Program-made: the position numbers and the translations under genes
Shown: piece after piece, positions 1-7,698 of the stretch
How the letters are laid out: every line of letters starts with the position of its first letter
Numbering within the stretch: position 1 is the first letter of the stretch
Notes under the pieces: generated by a model
The model's database searches: none
Seen by the model: only the letters and a program-made list of their open reading frames with translations
What the model was told of the DNA's origin: nothing
Source of the DNA: an uncultured Eubacterium sp.
Lineage (GTDB): Bacteria > Bacillota > Clostridia > Peptostreptococcales > Anaerovoracaceae
NCBI GenBank assembly: GCA_937966095.1
Contig: CALCKF010000053.1
Location: 1 to 15,707 of the forward strand
Length of the DNA stretch: 15,707 nucleotides
Direction: 5' to 3'

Positions 1-1
1 G

Positions 2-1360
2 GGAGATACAGCGCTGGCGGAAAAAGAGCTGAAGGATAAAACCTTTACAGCGTATTCTGAAAGTTTTAATATCGATCCCGACGATCAGTATGTCATCTAT
101 GCAAAGATCACCGATCACGCAGGAAATGTGACATATATCAGTTCAGCGGGTATCGTGCTTGACGCAACGGCACCTGTCATTGGCGGTGTTGATGACGGCA
201 GTAGTTACTACACTACACAGAATGTCAAGGTGACCGATGATAATCTGGCAACTGTGACCTTGAATGGTGTGGACGATGACGAAATCATCACTCTGACCGG
301 AAACATGGCACAGACCTATACTATTGTGGCCACTGATAAGGCAGGAAACAAGACGGAATACACTGTGATCATGAAGACCATTGAAAGCCTTGCTGACTCT
401 ATTGAGGACGTTACAACCGGCAACGTGACTTCCGAGTATAAAGCAGCTATTGAAGGTGTGAAAGCAGATGTAAAGGCTGTAAACACTGATCAGGCTACAG
501 TGGAGGAAAAGACAGAACTTCAAAACATACTGGATAACTGTGAATCTTTGCTCACTACGCTTGAAGAGGCTGAACAGGCAGGAAATACCGAAAATACCGA
601 GAAGGTAGAAGATATAACTTCCGACAATGTGAAACCGGCAGATAAAGAGAATCTGACAGCTGCAAAAGAAGATCTGGAAGATGCACTTGAAGAGTTCGGC
701 TATAACTATACCAAAGAGGAAAAATCAGTATTGGAAGAAAAACTTGAGCAGATCAACGGAGCGTTGGGAAGTATTGAAAAAGCAGAGACGGTGCAGGATG
801 CCGTTACCGCATTGCCTGATGCAGTAGAACCGGACGATATCGATGCCGAAGCGTTGATAAATGCGGCAAAAGAGCAGTATGATAAGCTTACTGAACATGA
901 AAGATCCATGGTTTCTGAGGAACTGAAGGAGAAACTGGAAGGCCTGCTTAGTGATCTGCTGGATTATCGGATAATTGCGGGCAACGGTAGCCAGTGGACA
1001 GTCGGAGACCGCGGTTCCATAACCATGACTGCCAACGGTCCCGTTGAGAAATTTGTAAGTATTGAAGTGGACGGAAAAGCAGTCGATGCATCAAACTATA
1101 CGGTAAGATCCGGAAGCACCATAATCACCTTAAAGCCGTCTTATCTTAGCACATTGTCAGTCGGAAAGCATACGTTGACTGTGATTTACACAGATGGTGA
1201 GACATCCGGTGAGTTTGAGATATTGAAGAAAGCTGAATCCACTGTAACGGAAACCGGTGACAACAGCAATGTAATACTTTGGATTACACTCATGTTTATT
1301 GCAGCCTGCTGTCTGACCGTAACAGTAGGTTACAGTCATAAAAAGAAATATAACAAATGA
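2..1360 (+). CDS. Cell-surface protein with Ig-like and helical repeat domains, C-terminal wall/membrane anchor (5' truncated)
   Basis: The reading frame is open from base 2 to the TAA at 1358-1360, so the gene starts before the window; 452 residues are visible. Order seen: a bacterial Ig-like segment (about residues 1-125) with Asp/Gly/Thr-rich beta strands; two tandem helical repeats of about 60 residues (about 134-192 and 202-262), each opening with I/V-E-D-V/I-T and ending in a Glu-rich helix; a third helical module (about 263-322) containing ALPDAVEPDDIDAEALI; a beta-rich domain (about 322-408); and a C-terminal tail with TETGDNSN, one hydrophobic segment and a basic KKKYNK end. That tail resembles sortase-type signals of clostridial surface proteins (xxTGD, hydrophobic stretch, positive end), though the LP of LPxTG is absent. 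The likely location is the cell exterior, wall- or membrane-anchored. The ligand and function are not recognisable. A terminator follows directly. Confidence 0.85.
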   Translation, partial: GDTALAEKELKDKTFTAYSESFNIDPDDQYVIYAKITDHAGNVTYISSAGIVLDATAPVIGGVDDGSSYYTTQNVKVTDDNLATVTLNGVDDDEIITLTGNMAQTYTIVATDKAGNKTEYTVIMKTIESLADSIEDVTTGNVTSEYKAAIEGVKADVKAVNTDQATVEEKTELQNILDNCESLLTTLEEAEQAGNTENTEKVEDITSDNVKPADKENLTAAKEDLEDALEEFGYNYTKEEKSVLEEKLEQINGALGSIEKAETVQDAVTALPDAVEPDDIDAEALINAAKEQYDKLTEHERSMVSEELKEKLEGLLSDLLDYRIIAGNGSQWTVGDRGSITMTANGPVEKFVSIEVDGKAVDASNYTVRSGSTIITLKPSYLSTLSVGKHTLTVIYTDGETSGEFEILKKAESTVTETGDNSNVILWITLMFIAACCLTVTVGYSHKKKYNK

Positions 1361-1405
1361 TTTACAGTAACAAAGACATCCTCTAAAAGGCTATTAGCCA
1401 GCCAG

Positions 1406-1435
1406 AGCCTGTAACTGCAATAGTTACAGGCTTTT
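1406..1435 (+). terminator. Intrinsic terminator of the surface-protein gene
   Basis: A perfect 11-bp stem, AGCCTGTAACT (1406-1416) with AGTTACAGGCT (1422-1432), has a 5-base loop and runs into TTTT. It lies 45 bases after the stop codon and ends the surface-protein transcript. Confidence 0.92.
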
Positions 1436-1587
1436 GAATTTATGGAAACCGATCTGATGATTTTTACTTTTTCGCCTCAGACAGTGTGGAAATATATCAG
1501 CAAAGATACTGCCCGCATTTATATACTAACTTCGAACTCTGTTCTGCCCATTTTTGCCATAAATTTATATGTTTCAGCTGATAAGGA
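1436..1587. other. Intergenic stretch without a supported gene
   Basis: Between the terminator and the promoter of the next gene I see no RNA gene or repeat. An ATG at 1442 opens a 57-codon frame ending at 1615, but it starts 7 bases after the terminator U-tract, has no ribosome binding site and resembles no known protein. Confidence 0.5.
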
Positions 1588-1616
1588 TTTTCAGATTTTA
1601 TTTGTTAGTGTATAAT
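1588..1616 (+). promoter_or_regulatory. Predicted sigma-A promoter for the small membrane protein gene
   Basis: TTTTCA (1588-1593, four of six matches to TTGACA) is followed after 17 bases by a perfect TATAAT (1611-1616). The predicted start site is about 1623, giving a leader of roughly 75 bases before the ATG at 1697. Confidence 0.55.
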
Positions 1617-1696
1617 TATCATAACACTAATATGAACAGCAGCAGGAATGCAAACATGTAGAAAGGGAGAACAATATAAAAAGGGGATACAATATT

Positions 1697-2155
1697 ATGG
1701 TAAAAAAGAATCTAATCTGTTTGTTGTTGGGGATCATAACAGAAATCGTAAAAATACTTGCAATTATATTATATAATGGGGATAATTATGAGCTTTCAGT
1801 TTTGGGATCAGTCTTCAATGTGATAGCGTTTACTTTACTATACTCCACTGTCCATTTTGCGGTAAATACGATTCAATCATGGCACGAGAATGGGTCGATC
1901 GAAAAAACATGCGTGATATGCCAATTTATTTCGATATGCATGATAATCTGCCTAATTATTTCAAAAGAACTGAACATAATATTGACATGTGAAATCGGAA
2001 TATCAGTTATTTGTGTAGTTATGGCGGTAATTGCCGCAGTTTCCCTAATAATGAAAAAGGATAAAATTATAGTTTTTACTTCTGTTAAATGGATTATTAT
2101 TTTATTCCTTGCGCAGTATACCATGTTTGGTGCAGGTGCAGTAGCAGCTGCTTAA
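1697..2155 (+). CDS. Small hypothetical membrane protein, about five membrane segments
   Basis: The product has 152 residues and is almost entirely hydrophobic. Segments are at about 4-26, 33-57, 71-90, 92-118 and 124-147, with short charged connections (SWHENGSIEK near 61-70, MKKDK near 118-122) and a small-residue end (GAGAVAAA). It is probably an integral cytoplasmic-membrane protein. The start is supported by AAGGGGAT (1681-1688), 8 bases before the ATG, and by the promoter at 1588-1616. It is monocistronic as far as can be seen, bordered upstream by a terminator and downstream by decayed sequence. Codons are more AT-rich than in the genes from 5428 onward, which would fit an accessory gene. 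I do not recognise the family, and no enzymatic motif is visible. It could also be a small immunity or accessory protein, but nothing in the sequence proves this. Confidence 0.7.
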   Translation: MVKKNLICLLLGIITEIVKILAIILYNGDNYELSVLGSVFNVIAFTLLYSTVHFAVNTIQSWHENGSIEKTCVICQFISICMIICLIISKELNIILTCEIGISVICVVMAVIAAVSLIMKKDKIIVFTSVKWIIILFLAQYTMFGAGAVAAA

Positions 2156-2203
2156 TAATAAACGTATGAGGACGGGGCTTGATTCTTGAAAGAAGATAAG
2201 GTA

Positions 2204-2254
2204 AACTGAAAAAATGTCTGAAAGAATGTTTGAGGGGTATGGCATTTTTCAGTT
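2204..2254. repeat. Imperfect inverted repeat downstream of the membrane protein gene
   Basis: AACTGAAAAAATG (2204-2216) can pair with CATTTTTCAGTT (2243-2254) as a 12-bp stem with one bulged A, enclosing a 26-base loop. No U-tract follows, so it is not a standard terminator. It may be a transcript-end structure or a remnant of a mobile-element end. Confidence 0.4.
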
Positions 2255-2279
2255 CATAAACATATTCATATTGTCTTGA

Positions 2280-2531
2280 AATGTTCTTATCTATAGCGAG
2301 ACCAGTGCCCCTGTAATAAAGGAGATGGAGATGGAGACCACGTAGGGTAATGCTACATATGCAGGCATAAAAGCATCAGAACTGACAGGATACGATTTTG
2401 GCATCATGTATTTTGACAATAAAAAGATGGATGAACTTGACATACCCGGATGGCAGAAGATTTTGAACGATCAGAGAAAGGACGATCCAAAGACCATTTA
2501 TTCAGCCATAAAAGACTGGTCGGAAAAATGA
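2280..2531 (+). pseudogene. Coding remnant interrupted by an in-frame TAG, family unknown
   Basis: One frame reads from after the TGA at 2277 to a TGA at 2529-2531, broken by TAG at 2343-2345. The part after the stop translates as protein-like sequence (SELTGYDFGIMYFDNK, then DIPGWQKILNDQRKDDPK, ending IKDWSEK), with mixed charge and aromatic residues unlike random AT-rich DNA. No ribosome binding site serves the only internal ATG (2406). I read it as the C-terminal end of a decayed gene. I do not recognise the family. It could instead be a 41-residue small protein starting at 2406. Confidence 0.35.
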
Positions 2532-2571
2532 TAAATATCATATCGATATAACAGAGATCATAAAGATAAGC

Positions 2572-2602
2572 AAAAGGCCACCTCAGAGCAGATGGCTTTT
2601 TT
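2572..2602 (+). terminator. Intrinsic terminator after the coding remnant
   Basis: GCCACCT (2577-2583) pairs with AGATGGC (2590-2596) with one C-A mismatch and a 6-base loop. AAAA lies in front and TTTTTT behind. It sits 41 bases after the TGA of the remnant, as expected if a complete gene once ended there. Confidence 0.7.
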
Positions 2603-2618
2603 CATATAAAAGCGATGA

Positions 2619-2783
2619 CAAAACCCGCATTATGGATTAGAATTATTATATCATTTTTGTATTACGGCTGTTACTGTGGCAGATGAAAAACAGATGGAAA
2701 AAATCATTCAGGAAAACGACGATGCGACTGATGCATTTGTAATACCACATGAGTCGATCAATAAGCTGATACTTTTACTGTAA
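2619..2783 (+). pseudogene. Second short coding-like fragment, family unknown
   Basis: An open frame without a plausible start runs to TAA at 2781-2783. It translates to a protein-like C-terminal half (VADEKQMEKIIQENDDATDA, then FVIPHESINKLILLL). There is no ribosome binding site for the internal GTG or ATG codons. It lies 31 bases before the GIY-YIG gene. I take it as a gene remnant, but chance cannot be excluded at this length. Confidence 0.25.
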
Positions 2784-2814
2784 AGCTTTTGACTTTTTTA
2801 TGCAGGAGGTTTAT

Positions 2815-3660
2815 ATGGTCAAACTGTATTTGAATGATATTTTAAGGAAAACGGGGATCGATCTAAGCAGAATCAAGCTTATCAGACACGCAAAATCAGA
2901 TAGAGAGTTTTTGAAATGTTATGATTGCGATATGGTGGAGGAATATACAAAATACCAGAAAAAGGGCTTTTCAAAACATTATGATTACTGGATAGTATTT
3001 GTAAGTGATAAGTCAACAAGTGCGGTTTTGTACGGATGTTACAAAGTGCTGAAAGAAAGAGAACGCAGTACAGATGTGCTGAAAGATGGATTTCCGCTGG
3101 CAGAATGGATAAATGAAGAAGGCAGTTATTATGAGCTTGAAAGACTTGATTGCTTACAAGACTATGAAGGCAGACTCATGATAGATTGGGGCAAGGCGAC
3201 ACGTTCATGGCACCAGAGGGCTCTTAATGAAAAAGAAGTGATTGCTATACAGTGTCATCAGATTGTACCGTTTGAAGGATATGATAAAGTGATCTTATCA
3301 TTCAATGAGCTTGAGGAAATCATAAATGATGATGAGAAATATCATGATTGGCATACTGCTTTATCTTCGGTCAAAGGTATTTATCTTATAACAGACAGAT
3401 CCACCGGGAAACAGTATGTAGGATCGTCATATGGAGAAAAGGGACTTCTTCAAAGATGGTCGAAATACATAGAGACAAAACATGGGAATAACGAGGGTCT
3501 GATAAAATTGCTTAAACAAGACCCATATCATTATATGGAGTTTCAATTTTCTATACTAGAAATTTTTTCAAAAAGCATAACAGATGATGAGATCGTCGCT
3601 ATAGAGAACAGATATAAAGATAAACTGCTCACGAGGGTATTCGGATATAATGACAACTGA
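2815..3660 (+). CDS. GIY-YIG nuclease-family protein with an uncharacterised N-terminal domain
   Basis: The product has 281 residues. The C-terminal part (about 185-280) is a GIY-YIG nuclease fold: K-G-I-Y at 187-190, Y-V-G at 201-203, then L-L-Q-R-W with Arg214 at the position of the catalytic Arg, and a late Glu264 in AIENRYKDKL at the position of the metal-binding Glu. Such domains cut one DNA strand per active site and occur in repair nucleases, homing enzymes and restriction enzymes. The N-terminal 170 residues match nothing I recognise; they are rich in Tyr and charged residues and include DYWIVFVSD and a conserved-looking AVLYGCYKVL. The start is placed at ATG 2815 because AGGAGGT lies at 2804-2810; an ATG at 2800 would put the ribosome site inside the gene. 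No methyltransferase or other partner is next to it, so a restriction role is not shown. The gene stands alone after decayed sequence, suggesting an accessory insertion. Confidence 0.8.
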   Translation: MVKLYLNDILRKTGIDLSRIKLIRHAKSDREFLKCYDCDMVEEYTKYQKKGFSKHYDYWIVFVSDKSTSAVLYGCYKVLKERERSTDVLKDGFPLAEWINEEGSYYELERLDCLQDYEGRLMIDWGKATRSWHQRALNEKEVIAIQCHQIVPFEGYDKVILSFNELEEIINDDEKYHDWHTALSSVKGIYLITDRSTGKQYVGSSYGEKGLLQRWSKYIETKHGNNEGLIKLLKQDPYHYMEFQFSILEIFSKSITDDEIVAIENRYKDKLLTRVFGYNDN

Positions 3661-3759
3661 TATCAATGTATTATTATATGTTAAGAAATGCAGACGGGTC
3701 CCCGATCAGAGCGTTGGCCTTCTGGGAAGATTGATAAAAACAAATTTAGGAGAAAGCAT

Positions 3760-5169
3760 ATGAGACAATTTTTATTAGAACATGCAGCCGGTGAGCCGAT
3801 ATCATTCCATATGCCGGGGCATAAAGGCTCCGCTATTTTCAGAAAATACGGCTATGAAGAATTCCTCAACAATTTTGTGGATTGCGATATAACTGAAATC
3901 CCGGGTGCCGATAATCTGTTTCAGGCAGAAGGTATCATATTTGAGGTCATGGAAAAATACAGAAAGCTTTATGATGTCAAGCGGTCCTACCTGCAGATCA
4001 ACGGAACCAGCGGAGGCATAATAGCATCTATACTGGCAAGTGTGAAACCGGGAAGAAAGCTGATAATGGCCAGAAACTGCCATAAATCCGTATTCAATGC
4101 GCTGACTCTCGGAAATATCAAGCCGGTGTATGCAAAACCTGATTATATAGAAGAGCATGGTATCATGGGTGCTGTTTCTCCCGAAGAAATAAAGAGATGT
4201 ATAGATGAAAATCCTGATTCTGATGCCATAATCCTGCCAAGCCCTAATTATTACGGTATCTGCAGTGATATAAAGGCAATTGCAGATGTTGCGCATGCAG
4301 CGGGAAAAGCCCTGATCGTAGATCAGGCTCATGGTGCGCATCTTCAGTTTTTCCATAAATACGGATGCGGCGATGGTATGCCGCCGGCAGCAGAAGCATG
4401 TGGAGCAGATATAGTTATCAACAGCATACATAAAACACTGGCTTCTCTCACCCAGAGTGCGGTTCTCAATTACAATTCGGATATTGTTGACCGCTACGTA
4501 CTGGAGGATAAAATGCAGGCGATAGAAAGCACAAGCCCGTCATATGTACTTATGAGCTTTCTGGATATCAATGCAGATCTTCTTCTCGATCACGGAAAAC
4601 AGGCTATAAAAGAATGGAAAGATGCGATTGGATATTTTTATGAAGAAGCAAAATCGATAAAAGGACTTAAACTTATGAAATCCGGGGATATGGACATAAC
4701 AAAGATCAATCTGGATATGGGCTCGCTGGGTATAGATGGCGCTAAACTTGAACAGCTGCTGATGGAAAGAGGGATCTTTTCGGAACTTTATACCGGTGAT
4801 ATCCTTATGCTGATGACGGGTATAGGGAATACGAAAAAGCATATGGAGATCACATTGGATGCGTTGCGTGAAATTTCAGCTGCAGGAAATTTTATATCTG
4901 CTGATGACAGGGAGCGTCGAAAGGCATATCATGTACCGGAGACAGGAAAGCTGTTTGACGTGCCGCAGGATAAAGAATTTGTATCACTTGACCATGCAGA
5001 AGGCAGGATATGTGCAGGATCTATAATCCCTTATCCTCCTGGTATACCATTCGTATGTCCCGGTGAACAGATCACTGCTGATATAATAAGGTACATCAAA
5101 GCTCTGAGGACTGATGGAGAAAAAGTTATCGGGGTGAATGATAAAGGAGAAGTTCTTGTAGGGAAATAA
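3760..5169 (+). CDS. Orn/Lys/Arg decarboxylase family enzyme (PLP-dependent)
   Basis: The product has 469 residues, the usual length for the short Firmicutes Orn/Lys/Arg decarboxylases (SpeA/YaaO type), which remove the carboxyl group from a basic amino acid to give cadaverine, agmatine or putrescine in the cytoplasm. Visible motifs are the family hallmark SFHMPGHKG (15-23), NGTSGG (81-86) at the phosphate-binding loop, H108 in NCHKS likely stacking on the cofactor, VDQAHGAH (187-194) with Asp188 contacting the pyridine nitrogen, and NSIHKTL (221-227) with Lys225 as the PLP Schiff-base lysine. The C-terminal small domain ends in IIPYPPGIPFVCPGE, typical of the family. The start at 3760 is chosen because AGGAGA (3748-3753) precedes it by 6 bases; an in-frame ATG at 3688 would add a Pro/Ser/Arg-rich stretch with no homology. 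Substrate (Lys, Arg or Orn) cannot be fixed by eye. A terminator follows at once, so it is probably transcribed alone. Confidence 0.92.
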   Translation: MRQFLLEHAAGEPISFHMPGHKGSAIFRKYGYEEFLNNFVDCDITEIPGADNLFQAEGIIFEVMEKYRKLYDVKRSYLQINGTSGGIIASILASVKPGRKLIMARNCHKSVFNALTLGNIKPVYAKPDYIEEHGIMGAVSPEEIKRCIDENPDSDAIILPSPNYYGICSDIKAIADVAHAAGKALIVDQAHGAHLQFFHKYGCGDGMPPAAEACGADIVINSIHKTLASLTQSAVLNYNSDIVDRYVLEDKMQAIESTSPSYVLMSFLDINADLLLDHGKQAIKEWKDAIGYFYEEAKSIKGLKLMKSGDMDITKINLDMGSLGIDGAKLEQLLMERGIFSELYTGDILMLMTGIGNTKKHMEITLDALREISAAGNFISADDRERRKAYHVPETGKLFDVPQDKEFVSLDHAEGRICAGSIIPYPPGIPFVCPGEQITADIIRYIKALRTDGEKVIGVNDKGEVLVGK

Positions 5170-5190
5170 GATCACAGTATACAGTTTAAG

Positions 5191-5223
5191 AAAAAGGAGA
5201 TGCTATGCGGGCATCTTCTTTTT
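5191..5223 (+). terminator. Intrinsic terminator of the decarboxylase gene
   Basis: AAAAAGGAGATGC (5191-5203) pairs over 13 bases (one G-U) with GCATCTTCTTTTT (5211-5223) around a 7-base loop. The A and T runs mean it could also work for the opposite strand. Confidence 0.88.
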
Positions 5224-5345
5224 GTATAAAGGTGATTGAAATCAGTGTTCTTCTGCTATTTGATTTTGTAAAAAAGAAAAAAAGGATTGATGCAGAAAAA
5301 AATATACTCGGCAAATAAAATATTTCAAATTATAATTAAGATATC

Positions 5346-5374
5346 TTTTCGACACCTTAAATCGATAGTATAAT
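5346..5374 (+). promoter_or_regulatory. Weak candidate promoter for the thpR operon
   Basis: A perfect TATAAT lies at 5369-5374, 53 bases before the thpR start. The -35 is unclear: TTTTCG at 5346-5351 has the right 17-base spacing but a poor match, while TCGACA at 5349-5354 matches better but is only 14 bases away. It is the only good -10 in the gap after the preceding terminator. Confidence 0.45.
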
Positions 5375-5427
5375 CTATAAGAAAGAAAAGATGACTGCAT
5401 ACAAACTTTTGGAAAAGGATAGATGAT

Positions 5428-5910
5428 ATGAGACTTTTTATTGCTGTTCAGCTGTCTGACGAGATAAAAGGAGCGCTGCTGGCATGCATGCATGATCTGA
5501 AGCGGCAGGGCATAAAAGGGAATTATGTTCCCGAACAAAACCTCCATCTTACTTTGGCATTCATAGGAGATTATGAAAACACTGCAAAGGTAAGGAAAGC
5601 GATGGAAAGTGTCTCTGAGCCGAATTTTCGGCTGGAACTGTCAAAATGCGGAAATTTCGGTAATATCCTCTGGGCAGGAGTTGAGAAAAGCAAGAAGCTT
5701 GATACATATGTGACAGAGCTCAGGGAGGCGTTGGAGGATTTTGAAATACCGTTTGATAAAAAGAAATTCGTACCGCATATCACGCTGGTAAGGAGGGCGT
5801 CGCGGAAACCTCATGAGATTTACATTCCAAAAGCCGCAATGTCAGTTGAAAAGGCGTCGCTTATGAAATCAGAAATGAAAGACGGAAAAGTCGAATATAC
5901 AGAGGTTTGA
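5428..5910 (+). CDS. thpR: RNA 2',3'-cyclic phosphodiesterase (2H family)
   Basis: The product has 160 residues. The two hallmark H-x-T motifs are present: HLTL at 40-43 and HITL at 117-120, together forming the catalytic pair that opens a 2',3'-cyclic phosphate at an RNA end to a 2'-phosphomonoester. The N-terminal MRLFIAVQLS matches the start of the LigT/ThpR family. It is slightly shorter than the usual 175-190 residues, with a compact C-terminus. It is a cytoplasmic soluble enzyme; its physiological RNA partner is generally unclear. The start has AAAGGAT 8 bases upstream. It is first in a same-strand run, followed after 28 bases by the ATPase gene. Confidence 0.93.
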   Translation: MRLFIAVQLSDEIKGALLACMHDLKRQGIKGNYVPEQNLHLTLAFIGDYENTAKVRKAMESVSEPNFRLELSKCGNFGNILWAGVEKSKKLDTYVTELREALEDFEIPFDKKKFVPHITLVRRASRKPHEIYIPKAAMSVEKASLMKSEMKDGKVEYTEV

Positions 5911-5938
5911 AATAATTTACAGCAAGAGGTGTGATAAG

Positions 5939-7654
5939 ATGAATACTTCAGAAGAATTGAGAAAATCCATTGCGAGGATAGACCGCAGAGGATATCCTGC
6001 ATATAAAGATATACGGGGAAAATACAGTTTCGGCAATTTTCTGCTGTCAATAGATCATGTACAGGGGGATCCCTTTGCGGCGCCTTCAAAGATGAGTATC
6101 CATGTTGAAGGAAGAGCGGCCGGCTTTCCTGGAGAGCTTTATCGTGATGAACATCGAAGGATAACACTTCAGGATATGCTGACGAGAAGCTTTGGAAAAT
6201 GTACGGAAAAATATGCGTTCAAGGCGAAGGGCTCCGGCAAGAGCGGTCTGATATCCGTAAGCAGATGCGGACAGGAGATACTTGAACGGACTGCCTGTAC
6301 TATAGATCCTGAAACCGGTAAAATAGTCATGAGATTCGAGGTTGGGCTGCCGGCTAACGGAAGAACTGTAAACGGCCGGGAAGCGGAAAAGATATTCTTT
6401 AATTTCATCCCCGGATGTGTGGAGGCTGCGCTGCTGTATAAAAATGCAGATTCGCAGAAGCTGAAAAAGGCGGCGGAGCTTGCAGACGGCAGATCTTATA
6501 TAAGGAAAATACTGCCGGAACTGGGTCTGTGTGCTTTTGTAGCAGACGGAAGCATACTGCCGAGAGCCACCGGTATATCGGACAGGCCTATGAAGGACGG
6601 TATCCCTTTCACATCGCCTGAGGAAATGAAAGTGACCATAGACCTTCCTAATCGCGGGGAAATATCAGGAATGGGTATAAAGAAAGGGATAACGCTGATA
6701 GTGGGAGGCGGCTACCATGGTAAATCCACACTTTTAAAAGCTTTGGAGCTGGGTGTATATGATCATATAGAAGGCGACGGCAGAGAATTTGTCATAACGG
6801 ATGATACAGCAGTAAAAATAAGAGCCGAAGATGGCAGGAGCATAAAAAACACCGATATATCGATGTTTATAAATGACCTGCCCAACGGAAAAGATACTGC
6901 AAGTTTTACGACTTCCGATGCCAGCGGAAGCACCTCTCAGGCTGCCAATGTCATAGAAAGCATGGAAGCAGGGGCAGGACTTCTGCTGATAGATGAGGAT
7001 ACGAGTGCGACGAACTTCATGATACGGGACGAGCTGATGCAGCGGGTGATCCATCCGGAAATGGAGCCGATAACACCATTTATCGACAGGATCCGTGAGC
7101 TTTATGAAAATTACGGGATATCAACAGTGATAGTAGCCGGAAGTTCCGGTTCATATTTTCATATGGCCGACAGGATAATACAGATGGACAGATATGTGCC
7201 GAAGGATATAACGGCTTATGCAAAGAAGGAGGCGGAGGCTTTCCCTGCTGTAAAAGGCGCAGAAAAACCGGCAGAAAAACCGGATTTTGCAAGATGTCCT
7301 GTGACACCGAAAAATTTCGCAGGCAGTGACAGAGTAAAAATAAAGTCATCGGGTCGCGATGGTGTGATAATAAATAGAGAACAGATAGAACTGAGATATG
7401 TGGAGCAGATCACCGATGCAGAGCAGGTAACGGCTCTGGGACAATGTGTAAGATATGCCTGCAGGAATATCATGGACGGGAGAAAGCCCCTGAGAGCTGT
7501 AGTGGATGAGCTGGAAAATGTCATCGAAACAGATGGACTTGCGGCGATATGTGAAAGCCGGTCCTCGATACCTTCGATGGCAAGGCCCAGGAGACAGGAG
7601 ATATTTGCATGCTTTGACCGGTACAGGAGTCTCAGCATGGATCTTATCAGATGA
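5939..7654 (+). CDS. Predicted ATPase of the ABC class (ABC_ATPase family, COG3044)
   Basis: The product has 571 residues, the normal size for this stand-alone family, which has no membrane part. Visible: an N-terminal domain (about 1-240) specific to the family; Walker A GGGYHGKST (256-264); a signature-like SDASGSTSQAANVIE region (326-340); Walker B GLLLIDED (347-354) followed by TSATNFM; and a conserved VAGSSGSYF (399-407). The C-terminal region after about 420 has a Lys/Pro-rich linker (AEKPAEKPD) and a helical end. The biochemical role of the family is unknown; nucleotide-dependent action on nucleic acids is often supposed, and the neighbouring thpR would fit an RNA link, but this is inference. 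AAGAGGTG lies upstream of the ATG. Its stop overlaps the promoter region of the peroxiredoxin gene. Confidence 0.9.
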   Translation: MNTSEELRKSIARIDRRGYPAYKDIRGKYSFGNFLLSIDHVQGDPFAAPSKMSIHVEGRAAGFPGELYRDEHRRITLQDMLTRSFGKCTEKYAFKAKGSGKSGLISVSRCGQEILERTACTIDPETGKIVMRFEVGLPANGRTVNGREAEKIFFNFIPGCVEAALLYKNADSQKLKKAAELADGRSYIRKILPELGLCAFVADGSILPRATGISDRPMKDGIPFTSPEEMKVTIDLPNRGEISGMGIKKGITLIVGGGYHGKSTLLKALELGVYDHIEGDGREFVITDDTAVKIRAEDGRSIKNTDISMFINDLPNGKDTASFTTSDASGSTSQAANVIESMEAGAGLLLIDEDTSATNFMIRDELMQRVIHPEMEPITPFIDRIRELYENYGISTVIVAGSSGSYFHMADRIIQMDRYVPKDITAYAKKEAEAFPAVKGAEKPAEKPDFARCPVTPKNFAGSDRVKIKSSGRDGVIINREQIELRYVEQITDAEQVTALGQCVRYACRNIMDGRKPLRAVVDELENVIETDGLAAICESRSSIPSMARPRRQEIFACFDRYRSLSMDLIR

Positions 7655-7670
7655 GTTTTGATTTAAATTT

Positions 7671-7679
7671 TGTTATAAT
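7671..7679 (+). promoter_or_regulatory. Candidate extended -10 promoter for the peroxiredoxin gene
   Basis: TGTTATAAT fits TGnTATAAT exactly. There is no good -35 at the right spacing (TTGATT at 7658 is only 10 bases away). A start near 7686 would fall on the first base of the AGGAGGTGAT ribosome site, giving a leader of about 13 bases. Confidence 0.4.
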
Positions 7680-7698
7680 GGCATCAGGAGGTGATATC

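Noticed and set aside
1442..1615. A 57-codon open frame between the first terminator and the membrane protein promoter
   Set aside because: There is no ribosome site, it starts right after a terminator, it ends inside the next promoter, and it has no recognisable protein features.
2204..2254. The inverted repeat read as an intrinsic terminator
   Set aside because: The loop is 26 bases and no U-tract follows the stem.
3688..3759. An in-frame ATG extending the decarboxylase by 24 residues
   Set aside because: The added stretch has no family resemblance, and AGGAGA before ATG 3760 together with the family N-terminus fits the shorter protein.
3802..4431. A 209-codon open frame on the minus strand inside the decarboxylase gene
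   Set aside because: The plus-strand frame carries all the catalytic motifs of a known family; the reverse frame is a His/Cys-rich shadow with no recognisable domain.
7651..7698. An in-frame ATG extending the peroxiredoxin by 16 residues
   Set aside because: It overlaps the ATPase stop and would place the -10 and the AGGAGGTGAT ribosome site inside the gene.
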